Below are positions 28,301 to 41,976 of a stretch of DNA of 64,000 nt, one piece after another. The translations under genes and the position numbers were made by a program. Origin of the DNA: Scylla paramamosain. Taxonomy: Eukaryota; Arthropoda; Malacostraca; Decapoda; Portunidae. How positions within the stretch are numbered: position 1 is the first letter of the stretch; every line of letters starts with the position of its first letter. Under the pieces are notes generated by a model. It was not told the DNA's origin and did not search any database. It worked only from the letters and a program-made list of their open reading frames with translations. The DNA lies in assembly GCF_035594125.1 (NCBI RefSeq), contig NC_087190.1, positions 8,173,539 to 8,237,538 on the forward strand, in the 5' to 3' direction.

Positions 28301-31103
28301 ATTAGCGTGTTAAGTACCAAAACGACAAAAAAAAATAAAAATAAAAAAAACACCCTATATGGATAACAAAACGTCACCGAAACCGTCTCTTTTCAGTGTT
28401 TTCAGGTAATTACGTATCATAATGCTAAAACGCATGAAAAAAAAAAAAAAAACATTTATGGCGAAACATTATATATTTGCGAAAAAAAAATGTTTTTGAG
28501 TTTGTTACAAAAACGACAAAATGCACACAAAGTAAACTATGGGAAAAGAAAGGGCATTACCTGAAACGTGTATTATTAGTGCTTTTGAGCTTCTTAGGTA
28601 CCAAAATGTTAAAAGGTATTAATAGTACTCAATGGAAAAAAAAAAAAACATTACCAAAAACTTGTGTTTTATGTGTATTACACATTATTAGGTGCCAAAA
28701 AGCCAAAAAAAACAGGAAAAATAGGCTATAGTTGGGAAAGAAAATGATATTTCGTGAAACGTGTCTGTTGAGTGTTTATGATCGTGTTAGGCACCAAAAT
28801 GTTTTGAGCTACTTACGTACCAAAAAGCTAAAACGCACGTGAAACATGATTTATGGAGAAACACAATAAAATTACGAAAAAACAAGTATTTTAAGGGTTT
28901 TCAGATTGTTAACTACGAAAAGGTCAAAATGTATGCAAAGTACCTAATATCAAGAAACGAAAAGACATCACAAAAAAAGTGTATTATCAGTGTTTTTAAG
29001 CTTTTTAGGTACCAAAACGCTAAAAGACATACATAGTATTACTCTATATGGAAAAAAAAAAGTAAAATAAAAACACTTACCAAAAAACGTGATTTTTGAG
29101 TTTTTTTCACATTGTAAGATAGCAAAAACGCCAAAATGCATGCAAAGTGCCCTCTCTAGGGAAACAAAACGACATTTCCAGAAACATGTATTTTTTTTTT
29201 TTTTTTTGTGTGTTTATGAGCGTGTTAGGCAAAAAAACGCTAAAAGGCACGGAAAAGTTCCTCTACGGGGAAAGCAAAACAACATTTCTAAAAACGTGTG
29301 TTTGGTGTGTTTTTGAGCTATTTATGTACAAAAACCATAAAACGAATGGAAAACACCCTATTAAATAGAAAGAGAATAACCTTAACAAAAACAAGTATTT
29401 AAATGCTTTTGAGCTTGTTACGTACAAAATCGCCAAAATGCATGCAATAAATGAGGAAATGAAAAGACATTGTGAGAAATGTGTGTTATGAGTGTTTTTG
29501 AGTTTCCTGTCTATGAAAACGCGAAAACCCTGTAATAACACTCTAAATGGAGAAACAGAACAACATCAAAAGAAAAAAACAAACGTTCTTTGTGTATTCT
29601 TTTACAATGTTAAGTAATTAAATGCATAAATATATGTAAGGTACCCTATATGAGGGAAAAAAATAAAAAGACATTTCCAGGAACATGTTTTTTGAGTGAT
29701 TATGATCTTGTTAAGTACCAAAACGCAAAAATGCATGCAAACACTCTTCATGTAGAAAACATGATAATATTACTGAAACCAAGTATTTCGAGAGTTTTTG
29801 AGCTTATTACCTAGAAAAACGCCAAAATCCTTGATTACACGATCTGAAGAAACAAAAACGCATTACGAGAAACTTGTGTTATGTGTGTTTTTTTTTTCAG
29901 TTTCTTAGGTACTAAAACGCTAAAACGCCTAAATATATGGAGAAAATTAACATTATAAAAACTTGCATTTTGAGTGTATTTCACATGGTTAGGTACCAAA
30001 ATGCCAAAATGTACGCAAAGCACACTTTATAGGAAAAGGAAACGATATATCCAGAAATGTGTTTTTTGAGTGTGTATGAGCGTGTTAGGCACCAAAACGG
30101 TTAAAAAAGCATGAAAAGTACCCTATATGGAAAAAAGAAACATCATTACCAAAAACGTTTCTCTTCGGTCTTTTTGAGCGAAATAGACTCAAAATATATG
30201 TTATTAATAATGTTATGTGTCTTCATATAAAGTGTTATTCATGTGTTTTAGCGATTTTGTACCTAAGAACCAAAAACTTTCATAATACACGTTTCTCGTA
30301 AAGTCTTTACGTTTCGAAACATGCTTTCTTGTAACAATTTAATTTCCCCATATCAAGGACTTTCCATGCATTTTGGCGTTTCGGTAGCTAATAATGTGAA
30401 ATATGCTCAAAACACTCGTTTTTGTTAATGTTGTTCTGTTTCTTCATAGAGTGCTGTTTATAGGTTTAGCGTTTCAATACCCAAAATGTTAAAAAAAAAA
30501 AAAATTATAATACATGTTTTTCGTAATGTCATTACGTCTACCTATTAAGAGTATTTTGCATCCATTTTGTATGCAACAAACTCAAAAAAACTCTCAAAAT
30601 ACTTGTTTTTGGTAATGATATTCTTCTACATAAAAGGTGTTTTGCATGCTTTTTTAGAGTTTCGGTACGTAAGAGGCTGAAAAACACTCAAAAGACACGT
30701 TTTTTGGTAAATTTTTTTTCTATTCCCATTTAGGGTGTTTACCATTCCATTTTAAACACTAAAAAAAAAAAAAACACATTTGTTGAAATGTAGTATCGTT
30801 TCCAAATATATTGGTACTTAACAATGTGGAAAAAAAAAAACACTCAAATTACGCGGTTTTTGGTAATGTTGTTCTGTTTCTTTGTATAAGGTGGTATTAA
30901 CGCGGTTTCGCATTTCGGTACCTGGGAAGCTCAAAAACACTTATAATACACTTTTCTTCTAATGTCTTTTTTGTTTCCCCACATAGTATACTTTTCATAT
31001 ATTTTGGTGTTATTCTGTAACAAGCTCAAAAACACTCAAAATACTTGTTTGTGGTAATGTTATTTTGTTTCTGCATAAAGGGTGTTTTGCATGCATTTTA
31101 CCT
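25323..31103 (+). repeat. Segmental duplication, left copy (inferred derived)
   Basis: A 5.78-kb segment matching 52,122-58,168 in the same direction, 26.8 kb away. Both copies contain the same internal direction changes: + to about 26,110, - to about 30,183, then +. Diagnostic shared sites include tgcctcgtgctgttttcc/gc, aagaccaaa-free poly(A) sites, tgagcgtgctaagca, gttttgatt-free T tracts and ttcttctacataaaaggtg. At both edges this copy changes direction abruptly against the flanking - array, which indicates that it was inserted here. It contains monomers only, with no gene. Confidence 0.93.
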
Positions 31104-31251
31104 ATAAAAACGCTAATTAGATACATGCAAAGAACCTTATGTTTGGGAAACGAAAGAACATTTCGAGAAACGTCTATTATGAGTGTTTTTTATTATTTTT
31201 TTTAAGTACCAAAAACCTAAAACCCCAAAATAACACTCTTAAAAGAGAAAA

Positions 31252-31343
<92 letters not shown>

Positions 31344-32440
31344 TCGTATATATATAAAAAAATTGGATTTTTTTAAATTTTTGTTATTCATCTTCATAGG
31401 TACCGAGATGCCAAAATTGTGGCAAAATTCAGGAAAAGTATGTGAAAAAAGAATATCATGAAAAAAAGTTAATTTTAGCTTTTTTTTCGGACTGTTATGT
31501 ACCAAAACCTAAAGTGCATGCAAAGCCACCTATATTGGGAAATTAAACGACTTTACCAGAAACCTGTCTTTTGAGTGTTTTTCAGCATGTTAGGCACGAA
31601 AACGATAAATAATATGGAAGTCACTCAAAATGGGAATCCATCACAAAATTACTGAAAAAGTGTCTTTTCAGTGTTTTACGTAGAAAAACGCTAAAACGGA
31701 TGCAAACCAACGAATATGAAGAAATAGAATACCAAAACGTATATTATGAATGTTTTTGAGCTTCTTACCTAAAAAAAAAGCGAAAATGGATGGAAAGCAG
31801 TCTATATTGGGATACAAAAGGACATTACGAGAAACGTGTATAATCAGTGTTTTATAGTTTCACAAGAACCACAAGGCAAAAAACGCAAAAACTCGTGTAT
31901 ATAAAGAATTTTCTTAGATACCAAAATGCTGAAACTCAGGAATAACGCTCTTAATTAAGAATACAGAACAACCTTACCAAATGCGTGTATTTTGACTGCT
32001 TTTCAACTTCTTAGTTACCAAAACCCCAAATTGCATGCGAAACTAGCTTTATGTGGGAAAAAATGACATTACCAGAAAAGTGTCTTTTGAGTGTTTTTGA
32101 GCGTGATAGGCAATAAAGCACTAAAAAGCAGGGTAATCACATGACATGGGAATAAAACAAACTTTTACCAAGAACTTGCCTTTAAGTGTTTCTGAGCTCC
32201 TTACATATCAAAACGCTAAAACGCATGCAGAACACCCTTTATGGAGAAACAGAATAACATTACCAAAAACATGTATTTTGAGTGGTTTTGATCATGTTAC
32301 CTATAAAAAAAGCTTAAATACATGCAAAGAACCCTATGTTTGGAAAATGAAAGGACGTTACGAGAAACGTGTATTATGAGTTTTTTTTTAAGTTCGTTAA
32401 GTATGAAAAAGCTTTAACCCACAAATAACACTCTTTATAG
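31104..32440 (-). repeat. Family 2 block, - orientation, with 1.1-kb unit
   Basis: Continues the - block interrupted at 25,323. From about 31,370 to 32,300 it is the reverse complement of the 1.1-kb higher-order unit annotated at 37,385-39,540. Shared markers, read here, are taccgagatgccaaaatt, ggaaattaaacgactttacc, agaaccacaaggcaaaaaac and gtgatt-type variants of aacttgcctttaagtg. It ends at a small actctttatagagtgc palindrome where the array turns to +. Confidence 0.85.
31260..31342. repeat. (AT)n microsatellite
   Basis: About 83 bp of TA dinucleotide followed by ctcgtatatatataa. It lies about 150 bp from the direction change at 31,103. Confidence 0.97.
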
Positions 32441-35400
32441 AGTGCTTTCGTACCTAATATTTTTGGTAATTTTGTTCTTTTCTCTATATAGAGTGCTCTT
32501 CAATGCGTCAAATAGGTCTTGGTACCTAAGAAATAAAAAAAAAAACACTCATTATAAAAGTTTCTTCTAAAGTCTTTTCGTTTCCTCATGCAAAGGGTGT
32601 TTTGCATACATCTCAGCGTTATGGTACGTAAGTACCTGAAAACACCCAAAAGAAAAATTTTTGGTTGTCTTGTTCTTTCAATGTTTTTTTTTTATAACTT
32701 TGGTACCTAACACGTTCATCAACACTCAAAAGACATGTTTCTGGAAATGTCGTTTCATCTCCCAATAGATGGTGCTTTTGAGGCATTTTGACGTTTTGGT
32801 ACATAAAATTGTGAAAAACACTCAAAATAAACGTTTTTGGTAATGTTCTGTTTCTCCATATACAGTGGTACTAAATAGTTTTTGCGTTTGGTAACTAAGA
32901 CGCTCAAAGACACTAATAATACATCTTTCTCGTAATATCCATTATTTTATCCATATTGGGTGATTTCCATGCATTTTTGGCGTTTTTGTTACGTAACAAT
33001 GTGAAAAATACTCAAAATATACGTTTTCGGTAATGTTCTTGTTTCTTCATATATAATGTTATACATTCGTTTGTGCATTTTGCTACCTAAGAATCTCAAA
33101 ACACTGATAAATGAAGTGTCTTTTTAATTCTTTTCGTATCGCCATTTAGGATACTTTGCATGCATTTTTGCTTTTTTTTTTATACGTAAGATAAAAAAAA
33201 AACTCAAAATACACGTTTCTGGTAATGTTATTCTGTTTCTTCATAAAATGTGCTTTGCATGCATTTTAGCGTTTTGGTACGTAAGTAGCTATTAAAAACT
33301 CTCAAAAGACACGCTTTTGGTAATGTTTTGCTTTTCCAAATAGAAAGTTTTCGTTGCTTTTTAGCGTTTTGGTATCTAATATTGTTGTGTTTCTCCAAAG
33401 AGAGTATTATTCATGCATTTTCGCGTTTTGGTACCTGAGAAGCTCAAAAACGCCCTTAATATAAGTTTCTCATAATGCCTTTGGTTACTTTTTATGTTTT
33501 TTTGGGGGGGTTAAGAAGCTCAAAACATTGAAAATACACTTTTTTTTTGGTAATGTTATTCAGTTTTTCCAAAAAAAAGGCGTTTTGGATGCGTTTAAGT
33601 GTTTTTGTATGTAAGTAGCTCATAAGCACTGAAATGAAAAGTTTTTGTAATCTTTTGTTTTCTCCTATAGGGTGCTTTCTTTGGTTTTTAGCTTCTTGGT
33701 ACCTAACACGCTCATAAACACTGAAAGGACATGTTTCTGGAAATGTTTCCTTTCCCCATATAGTATTCTTTGCATGCATTTTCGCGTTGCGGTACCTAAT
33801 AACGTGAAAAAAGCCTTAAAACACATGTTTTAGTTAATCTTGTTCTGTTTCTCCATATAGAGCATTATTCATACGTTTTAGTGTTCTGTTACCTATGAAG
33901 CTCAATTACCACTCAAAATATACGTTTCTTTTAATGTTTTCTTTTTCCCTTTTAGGGTTATTTGCATGTATTTTATCGTTTTTGTACGTAACAGGTGCAA
34001 TATTTCTCAAAATGCATGTTTTTGGTAAAGCTGTTGAGTTTCTCCATAAAGTGTGTTTTGCAACCATTTTAACGGTTTGTTACGTAAGTAGCTCAAAACA
34101 ATGTTTTCCCATTTACGGTACTTCCCATGCTTTTTAAGAGCTTTTTGTGCCTAACACACTCATAAACTCTCAAAAGACATGTTTCTGGAAATGTCGTTTA
34201 TTTTCCCCATATTGGGTATGCATTTTGGCGTTTTGATACCTACCAACACTAAATATACTTAAAATACACGGTTTCTCAATACAGAATGCAAATCATACGT
34301 TTTATTGTTTTGGTACCTAATAAGCTAAAAAAAAAAAAAAAAAAAACTCATAATACTGGTTTCTCTTAATGTCTTTTCGTTTTCTTATATAGGGCACTTT
34401 ATATGCATTTTGACGCTTTTGTACATAACAATCACAAAAATCGCTGAAAATGCTCGTTTTTGGTAATGTATTATGTTTCTGCAGGATGGGTGTTTTGCTT
34501 GTTTTATCGTTGTGGTACATTATAAATTTGAAAACTTCCAAACACGTGAAAAGTCACTTTGTTGGTTATTTCTTTTTCCCTTCCAACATAGTGCTCTTTT
34601 CATACTTCTTAGTGTTTTGGTGCCTACACGTAGAAACACTCTCAAAACATAGGTTTCTTGTAATGTCGTTTTGTGTCGTCTTTTATAGGTCTTTGCATGT
34701 ATTTTTGCGTTTTGGTACCTAATAATATGAAAACCACTCAAATTATATATTTTCATTCGTGTTGTTTTGTTTCTCCATATAGAATACTATTAAGGTGCCT
34801 TTGTGTTTGGTACCTAAAAAGCTGAAAAGCTCTCATAATACACGTTTCTCGAAATGTCTTCGTTTCCCGGCATAGGGTACTTTGCATACATTTCGGCGTT
34901 ATTCTACTTACATACCTCAAAAACACTGAAAATATATATTTTTTTGTATTGTTATTTTGTTTCTCCATAAAGCGTGTTTTGCGTCTGTTCAAACGTTTTG
35001 ATATAGAAGTAGCTCAAAAACACACAAAAAAATACTATTTTTTTTGTAATTTTGCTTTGTATTCCCATATAGGATGCTTTCCATTTTTATTCTTTAGAGT
35101 TTTAGTGCCAAACACGCTCATAAACACTCAAAATTCACGTTTCTGGAAATTTCGTTTCGTTTTTCCCATAGATTGCACTTTGCATGAATTTCGACGTTTT
35201 GGTACATAACATTGTGAAAACAAACAAAATACACGTTTTTATTAATGTTGCTCTGTTACTCCATATAAAGTGGTATTCATGCATTTTCGTATTTTTAACC
35301 TAATAAGGTGTAAAACACTTATAATATACGTTTCTCGTAATGTCTTTTCGTTTCCCCATATTGGGAACTTTACATGAATTTTGAATTTTTTTTTACGTAA

Positions 35401-36020
35401 TTAGCTTAAAACATTAAAAATACACGTTTTCTTTTTTCTCCGTAAAAGGTGTTTTGCATGCGCCTTTGCGTTTTAGCATGTAAGTAGCTCAAAACAATAA
35501 AAAAAACATTTGTAATGTTTTTTTTTCCCATGTATGGTTCTTTCCATGCTTTTTAGCATTTTGGTACCTAATACGCTTACGAACACTGAAAAAACACGTT
35601 TCTAGAAGTGTCGTATTTTCCCTCATATATGATGCTTTGCATGCATTTTAGCGTTTTTGTTTCTCCATATAGAGTGCTATTCACTCGCTTTAGCGTTTTG
35701 GTACCTAATAAGTTGAAAACACTCATACTGCACGTTTCTCGTAATGTACTTTCGTATCCATATATAGTGCACTTTGCATGCGTTTTGGCACTTTTGTACG
35801 TGACAAGCTTAAGAAATAAAATGAAATACTAGTTTCTGGTAAGGTTATTTGTTTTTTCCATGAAGGGTATTTTGCAAGCATTTCAGCGTTTTTGTACGTA
35901 AGTAGCTGAGAAATACCCCCAAAAATACGTTTTTTGGGGAATGTTGTTTTTTGCTTTTCCAGTATAGGGAAGTTTTCATGCTTTTTACTGTTTTGTGGTT
36001 AACAAGTTCGTATACACATA
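32441..36020 (+). repeat. Family 2 satellite block, + orientation
   Basis: About 37 monomers with the best-preserved five-type order. The E-type marker (ctggaaatgtcg or close) falls at about 32,735, 33,738, 34,188, 35,141 and 35,606. The intervals are 1,003, 450, 953 and 465, i.e. one or two turns of a unit of about 470 bp. No gene seen. Confidence 0.9.
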
Positions 36021-37328
36021 TACATGGAAAAAAAAAAAAACTATTTTGCCAATAACGTGACTTTTGAGTTTTTTTTTTTCAGCTTCTTACGTACCAAGAG
36101 GGTAAAATGCAGGAAAAACACCCTTTATGGAAAAACAGAATATCACCAAAAAGAAATCATTTGAGTGTTTTTGAGCTTGTTAGGAAGAAAAACGCCATAA
36201 TATATGCAAAGTATTCTATATGAAGAAAGAAAAAGACATTACGAGAAACGTGTATTATGAGTAAATTTGAGCTTCTTAGGTAGCAAAATGTGAAAACGCA
36301 TGAATAGCACTCTGTATGGATAAACATAACATCACCAAAAACGTGTATTTTGAGTGATTTTTTTTTTCATATTGTTAGGTGCCAAAACGCCAAAATGTAT
36401 GGAAGCCAACTAACTAACAAACGAAACTAAATTTAATGAAACGTGTCTTTTGGATGTTTATGAATCTGCTATGTACCAGAATGCTAAAAAGTATGGAAAG
36501 ATCACCATATGGGAATAAAACACATTATCGAAAACATGTCTTCAATCTTTTTGAGCTTCTTACGCACCAAAACGCTAATACGTTTGCAAAACACTTTTTA
36601 TGGAGAAAGAGAATAAAATTGTCAAATACAAGTATTTTATGTGTTTATGAGCTTGTTACATTGTTACATAGAAAACGCAAAATTGCATGCAAAGTAACCT
36701 TTATGAGGAAATGAAACGATGTTTCCAGAAACGTGTCTTTGGAGTGTTTAGACACTAAATCGATATAAAGCTTGGAAATCACTTGATTTGAACAACAAAA
36801 GAACACTAAGGAAAACGTGTCTTTTAAGTGTTTTTGAGCTTATTAAATACCAAAAACCTAAGCTGCATGCAAAAAAACAAAAAAAAAAATCGTCATCGAG
36901 AAACATAATAACATTACCAAAAACTTGTAATTGGAGTGTATTTCTCATTGTTAAGTACACATGCAAAGCATGTAAAAGGAAACTAGTTTTCTAGAAAGGT
37001 GTCTTTTGAGTGTTTATCAGTGTTCTAGCTCCAAAACAATGAAAAGCATGGAAATCACACTATAATGGAAAACAAAACATTAACAAAAATGTCTCTCTTC
37101 AGTACTTTTGAGCAACTTAGGTATCAGAACGCTAAAACGCATGTAAAACACCGTTGATGGAGAAACAGAATAACATTACCAAAAACAAGTTTTTTTTAAT
37201 TGATTTTGAGGCTGTTACGTGAAAAACGTCATAATACATTCCATGTACCCTATTTGGTTAAATGGAAAAAAAAATATTACGAGAAAGGTTTTTTTTTACT
37301 TCTTAGGTAACAAACCGCTAAAAGGCAT
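36021..37328 (-). repeat. Family 2 satellite block, - orientation
   Basis: About 13 monomers in complement orientation, with aaaaacgtgtattttgagtg, tgaaaacgcatgaatagcac and accaaaacgccaaaatg segments. Direction changes abruptly near 36,021 (after tatacatgg and a poly(A) run) and 37,328 (ctaaaaggcatccattttcg). Confidence 0.85.
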
Positions 37329-37384
37329 CCATTTTCGCGTTTTTGTAAGTAAAAAACTCAAAAACATTCAAAACATACCTTTTT

Positions 37385-38485
37385 GGTAATCTTATTCTAT
37401 AGCTTATTCTATTGGTTGGTTTCCATCCGTTTTAGCGTTTTTCTACGTAAAACACGGAAAAGACACGTTTTCAGTAATTTTGTTTTTGATTCTCATATAG
37501 AACGACTTCCATATTATTTATTGTTTCGGTGACTAACATGCTGAAAAACAATCAAAACACAGGTTTCTAGTAAAGTCGTTAATTTTCCCATATAGTTGGC
37601 TTTGCATGCACTTTAAGGTTTGGTACATAACAGTCCGAAAAAAAAGCTAAAATTAACTTTTTTGATAATGTTCTTTTTTCACATAATTTCCCTGAATTTT
37701 GCCTGAATTTTTGCATCTTGGTACTTATGAAGAAGAATACCCCCCCAAAAAAAATCCTTTTTTTTTATTTGATTTTCTTTCTTTATAAAGAGGTTTAATT
37801 TTTTTGGTACTTTTGGAACTTAAAAACATTCATAATACACGTTTCTCGTAATGTCCTTTCGTTTCCCAGACATAGGGTTCTTTCCACGTATTTAAGCGTT
37901 CTTAGAGATAACATGATCAAAAACATTCAAAATACCAGTTTTTGGTAATGTTAATCTGTTTCTCCATAAAGGGTGTTTTGCATGCGTTTTAGCGATTTCG
38001 TATATAAGGAGCTCAAAAACACTTAAAGGCTAGTTCTTGGTAAAAGTTGGTTTTATTCCCATGTAATATGATTGCCCTCCTTTTTAGTGCTTTATTGCTT
38101 AACACGCTCAAAAACACTCGAAAGACACTTCTCTGGTAATGTCATTTTTCGTCCCACATAAAGCTAGTTTCGCATGCATTTTGGGGTTTTGGTAACTAAG
38201 AATGTGAAAAACACTTAAAATACACGCATTTAGTAAGGTTATTCTGTTTTTTAATTAAAAGTGTTATTCAGGAGTTTCAGCACTTTGGTATCTAAGAAAC
38301 TTCTCCATATACACGAGTTTTTGTGTTTTTTGCCTTGTGGTTCTTGTGAAACTATAAAACACTCATTATACACGTTTTTCGTAATATCTTTTTGTTTCCC
38401 AATATAGAGTGCTTTGCATCCATTTTCGTGTTTTTTTTTTTTTTTGTTGGTAACAAGCTCAATAACACTTAAAATATACCTTTTT
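37385..38485 (+). repeat. 1.1-kb higher-order unit, copy A
   Basis: A unit of about 11 to 12 monomers, repeated directly at 38,486 with an offset of about 1,100 bp (tctacgtaaaacac at 37,442 and 38,541). Unit-specific sites include acgttttcagtaattttg, gacaggtttctggtaaagtcg, tggcatctcggtacctatgaag-like text, aaggcaagttcttgg and gttttttgccttgtggttc. Confidence 0.93.
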
Positions 38486-39540
38486 GGTATTGTTATTCTT
38501 TTTCTTCATACTGGTTGGTTTGCATCCATTTTAGCCTTTTTCTACGTAAAACACTGAAAAGACAAGTTTTCAGTAATTTTGTTTTGGATTCCCATATAGA
38601 TTGACTTCCATATTATTTATCGTTTTGGTGCCTAACATGCTGAAAAACACTCAAACGACAGGTTTCTGGTAAAGTCGTTTAATTTCCCCATATAGGTGGC
38701 TTTGCATGCAATTTAGGTTTTTTTACATAACAGTCCGAAATAAGCTAAAATAACTTTTTTGATAATGTTCTTTTATCCACATAATTTCCCTAAATTTTGG
38801 CAGAATTTTGGCATCTCGGTACCTATGAAGAAGACTAACAAAACGAAAAAAAAAATATTACTTTTTTTTTTTTTTTTTATAAAGAGTGTTGTTATTTGTG
38901 GGTTTTAGCTTTTTGGTACTTAAGGAACTTAATAATACACGATTCTCGTAATGTCTTTTCGTTTCCCAGACATAGGGTTCTTTGCATGTATTTAAGCGAT
39001 TTTATAGGTAACATGATCAAAAATACTCAAAATACATGTTTTTGGTAATGTTATTCTGTTCTCCATAAAGGATGTTTTGCATGCGTTTTAGCGTTTTGGT
39101 ATGTAAGGACGTCAAAAACACTTAAAGGCAAGTTCTTGGTTAAAGTTGGTTTTATTTCTATGTAATGTGATTGCCCTGCTTTTTAGTGTTTTATTCCCTA
39201 ACACGTACAAAAACCCTTAAAAGACACCTTTCTGGAAATGCCTTTTTTTTTCACATAAAGCTAGTTTCACTTGCAATTTGGGGTTTTGGTAACTAAGGAT
39301 GTGAAAGACACTCAAAATACACGCATTTGGTAAGGTTGTTCTGTTTCGCAATTAAGAGTTTTATTCATGAGTTTTATTCAGCGTTTTGGTATCTAAGAAT
39401 CTGAAAAAAACACTCATAATGCACGTTTCTCGTAATGTCCCTTTTTTACTCATTTAGGGTGCTTTGCTTGCATTTTGGCATTTTTTTTTCACGTAATAGC
39501 TGAAAAACACTGAAAATACACGCTTTTGGTAATAAGAATA
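38486..39540 (+). repeat. 1.1-kb higher-order unit, copy B (truncated)
   Basis: Direct tandem copy of the preceding unit. It is cut at the right by the CR1/L2-like LINE. It lacks the gttttttgccttgtggttc sub-segment present in copy A and ends in acacgcttttggtaat. Confidence 0.92.
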
Positions 39541-40457
39541 TAAGACCATAAGAAATAAATAAATCTGCAAGAAGGCATCAGGCCTACACATGGCAGTACT
39601 TGTATGAAATATGCCTACCTATTCCCACCTATCACCCCCATTCATAAATGTCTAATTTTCTCTTACAGTTCCCAAATGCCTCAGCACTAACAGCTTGATT
39701 ACTAAGTCCGTTCCAATCATCTACTACTTTATTTGAGAACCAGTTCCTTCTTGTCTCCTTTTTGAACATCAAGTTTTCAGGCTTGATCTCATTTTTCTTG
39801 TTCTATCATGGTTACAGATTCTAAGAATTTTCCTTATGTTGCCCTTGTTATAACCCATATAGACTAAAAAGTAAAGACTTCTATCAGGTCCACTCTTAAC
39901 CTACGTCTCTCTAAAGAATGTAAATTTAACAGCTTGAATCTCGCTTCGTAAGGAATACTCCTCATCCCCTGTATCCTTTTAGTCTTTCTCCTTTGTACTG
40001 ATTCTAATAGACCTTTATCTTTCCTGTGATGTGGTGACCAGAATTGGACAGCGTAGTCTATATGAAGTCTGACCAGCGCCAAATGTAACATTAATATTAC
40101 TTCGGGAGTTCTCCTTTTAGCACTCATGAAAATGAATCATGATACACTATTTGCTTTGTTTCTGGCCTCTTTGCATTGCTTTCTTAGACGGAGTTCAAGG
40201 CTAACTTTAAATCTCAAATCTTTTTCTTACCCTGAACCTACCAGAACTTGGTTGTTCATTGTGTAACTAATGTGTGGGTTTCTTCCACTTACGCTAAGTG
40301 CTTTCAATTTGTTGATATTAAACTGCATTTGCCATCTGTCTGTCCATTCGTTCATCCTATCCAAATCTGCCTGCAAGGCGATGGTATGCGATTCAGACCT
40401 AATTAATCTACATACTCTCGTGTCATCCGCAAATTTACTAACAACACTACTAATTCC
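39541..40457 (-). pseudogene. CR1/L2-like LINE, 3' part (RT end and 3' UTR)
   Basis: The - strand encodes the end of a reverse transcriptase. The polymerase motif FADD lies at about 40,430, followed by DTRVCRLIRSES and ALQADLDR. An 87-codon open stretch (40,127 to 39,864) holds LVRLHIDYAVQFWSPHHRKD, LLESVQRRKTKRIQG and LERRRLRVDLIEVF, the typical C-terminal text of CR1/L2-style elements. At least one internal stop separates the pieces. The 3' end (low coordinates) is an AT-rich tail with repeated cttat/ttctta units, as in CR1-like 3' termini. The element is interrupted at 40,457 by a younger RTE-type insertion and continues at 43,655. Confidence 0.88.
40446..40457. repeat. 12-bp target-site duplication, left
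   Basis: actactaattcc, identical to 43,655-43,666. It brackets the RTE-type insertion. Removing the insertion and one copy restores continuous CR1/L2-like RT sequence. Confidence 0.93.
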
Positions 40458-40653
40458 CCGTGACGGTTCATGGGCCTACTCCACATGAACAAGGAACTGT
40501 GTAACTTTGAAGAAGTGTCGCGGCTTACCCTAACCTGCAGGCTTGCCCGGGGACTAGTAGGAGATTCCCTGTAACCAGTTGGGGGCAATAAGCAGCAGGA
40601 AAGGACTAATTAACAGTTCCGAAGAGCCAGGATAGGCTGAAGAAACGCAGAAC

Positions 40654-41094
40654 GTGCCTCGGAATCGGACTGACCAAAGGGTAACGAACCGGAATGGAAC
40701 TGGACATGAAAATAGGAAACAAAAGACAATAAAGATTGCAACGATAAACTTGGCAACATTCAAGGATAAAGAAGAGGAAATAATAGAGATGATGAAGGAA
40801 AGAAAGCTGGAAATCGTTGGATTATGTGAAACTAGAATCAAAGGGAAAGGAGAAAAAACATTACATGAAAATTATAAGATCATGTATAGTGGTAATGAGG
40901 ATGGAAGACATGGGGTTGCTATAATGATGTCACCACTGATGGCAGAAAGGATAGACAGTATGGACTGCAGAAATGAGAGAGTGATGGGTATAACGTTAAC
41001 TATAGATCAGACAAAAATTAGCATTATCCAAACATATGCTCCACAACAGGGCAGAAGTCTGAGGGAGAAAGAGCAGTTTTATGAAACTCTATAG
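40654..41094 (+). pseudogene. RTE endonuclease domain, first part
   Basis: A 146-codon frame starting at ATG 40,654 with a basic N-terminus. The apurinic-type endonuclease begins IKIATINLATF (the usual asparagine-bearing first motif) and continues IVGLCETRIKGKGE, which carries the catalytic glutamate, and IIQTYAPQQG. A TAG at 41,092-41,094 ends it, and the next segment is in a different frame, so both a point stop and a nearby indel (41,095-41,135) separate the halves. The enzyme nicks chromosomal DNA to prime reverse transcription. The start could lie further upstream if the 5' region is also damaged. Confidence 0.88.
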
Positions 41095-41134
41095 GAAATG
41101 ACAGAAACAATAAGACCACGAGAATGTCATTGTC

Positions 41135-41962
41135 ATGGGAGACATGAATGGACATGTCGGACAGAATAGAGATGGAGTAGAGCACGTCATCGGAGAGTTT
41201 AGCATTGGCGAAAGGAACCATGAGGGAGAAAGAATAATAGATTATTGTGTGATGAATAACATGTCCATTATGAATACTTATTATAAACATCAGGAGAGCC
41301 ATAAATGGACATGGTATCGGTGGAATGAAGCACAACAAGGATATACTGAGAGGTCAATGATTGACCTGTTTCTCACCAACAAGAAAAACATATTTAAAGA
41401 TGTTAGGACCATACCATCTGTGTCCTTAGACTCTGACCACAGGTTGGTGGTGGCTAAATTAAAAATTGTAAAACCAAAGGAAAAAGTCAAGAAAAAGCAA
41501 AAGAGATTCAAACTGGAAAACCTCAAGGACGAAGAGAAGAAGCAAGCACTACGGCAACTGGTAACATTACGAAAACCAACCGAACTGGAATTGGAAGAAA
41601 TGAACATAGAAGAACAATGGAATAAATTCAAGAACACTGTGTATGGGGCAGCTGAGGAGACAGTTGGTATTAAAATCAAATATGGAACCAAAAAGAAAAG
41701 TACTGCATGGTGGACTTATGATGTTAAGGAAACAGTCAAAGAAAAAACAAGATCTTTCAGAAAATGGATGAAAACAAGAAACATTGAAGATAGAGAAGAT
41801 TACGTAGATAAACGAAACAGTGCAGAAGCAACCAAAAGAGCAGCCAAGGAGGACATGTGGATCAAGATTGGTCAAGATCTAGAGAGAGACGTAGAAGGAA
41901 CAAGAAAATTATTGTATAGCATGGCTAAGAACTATAGGAAAGGAAATAACGAATCAACATAA
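41135..41962 (+). pseudogene. RTE endonuclease, second part, and linker
   Basis: A 275-codon frame that begins in the middle of the domain with VMGDMNGHVG-type text (the D-x-N catalytic pair). It continues through SMIDLFLTNKK and ends the endonuclease with SLDSDHRLVVAKLK, holding the SDH catalytic motif. A long lysine/glutamate-rich linker leads toward the RT. The frame closes at TAA 41,960-41,962, only 14 bp before the RT frame opens. This indicates a second indel rather than a separate gene. Confidence 0.88.
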
Positions 41963-41976
41963 TAAATTATGCAATA

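Noticed and set aside
40270..40488. A 72-codon + frame at the left of the nested LINE
   Set aside because: It is antisense to the RT of the CR1/L2-like element, whose - strand gives the recognisable FADD text.
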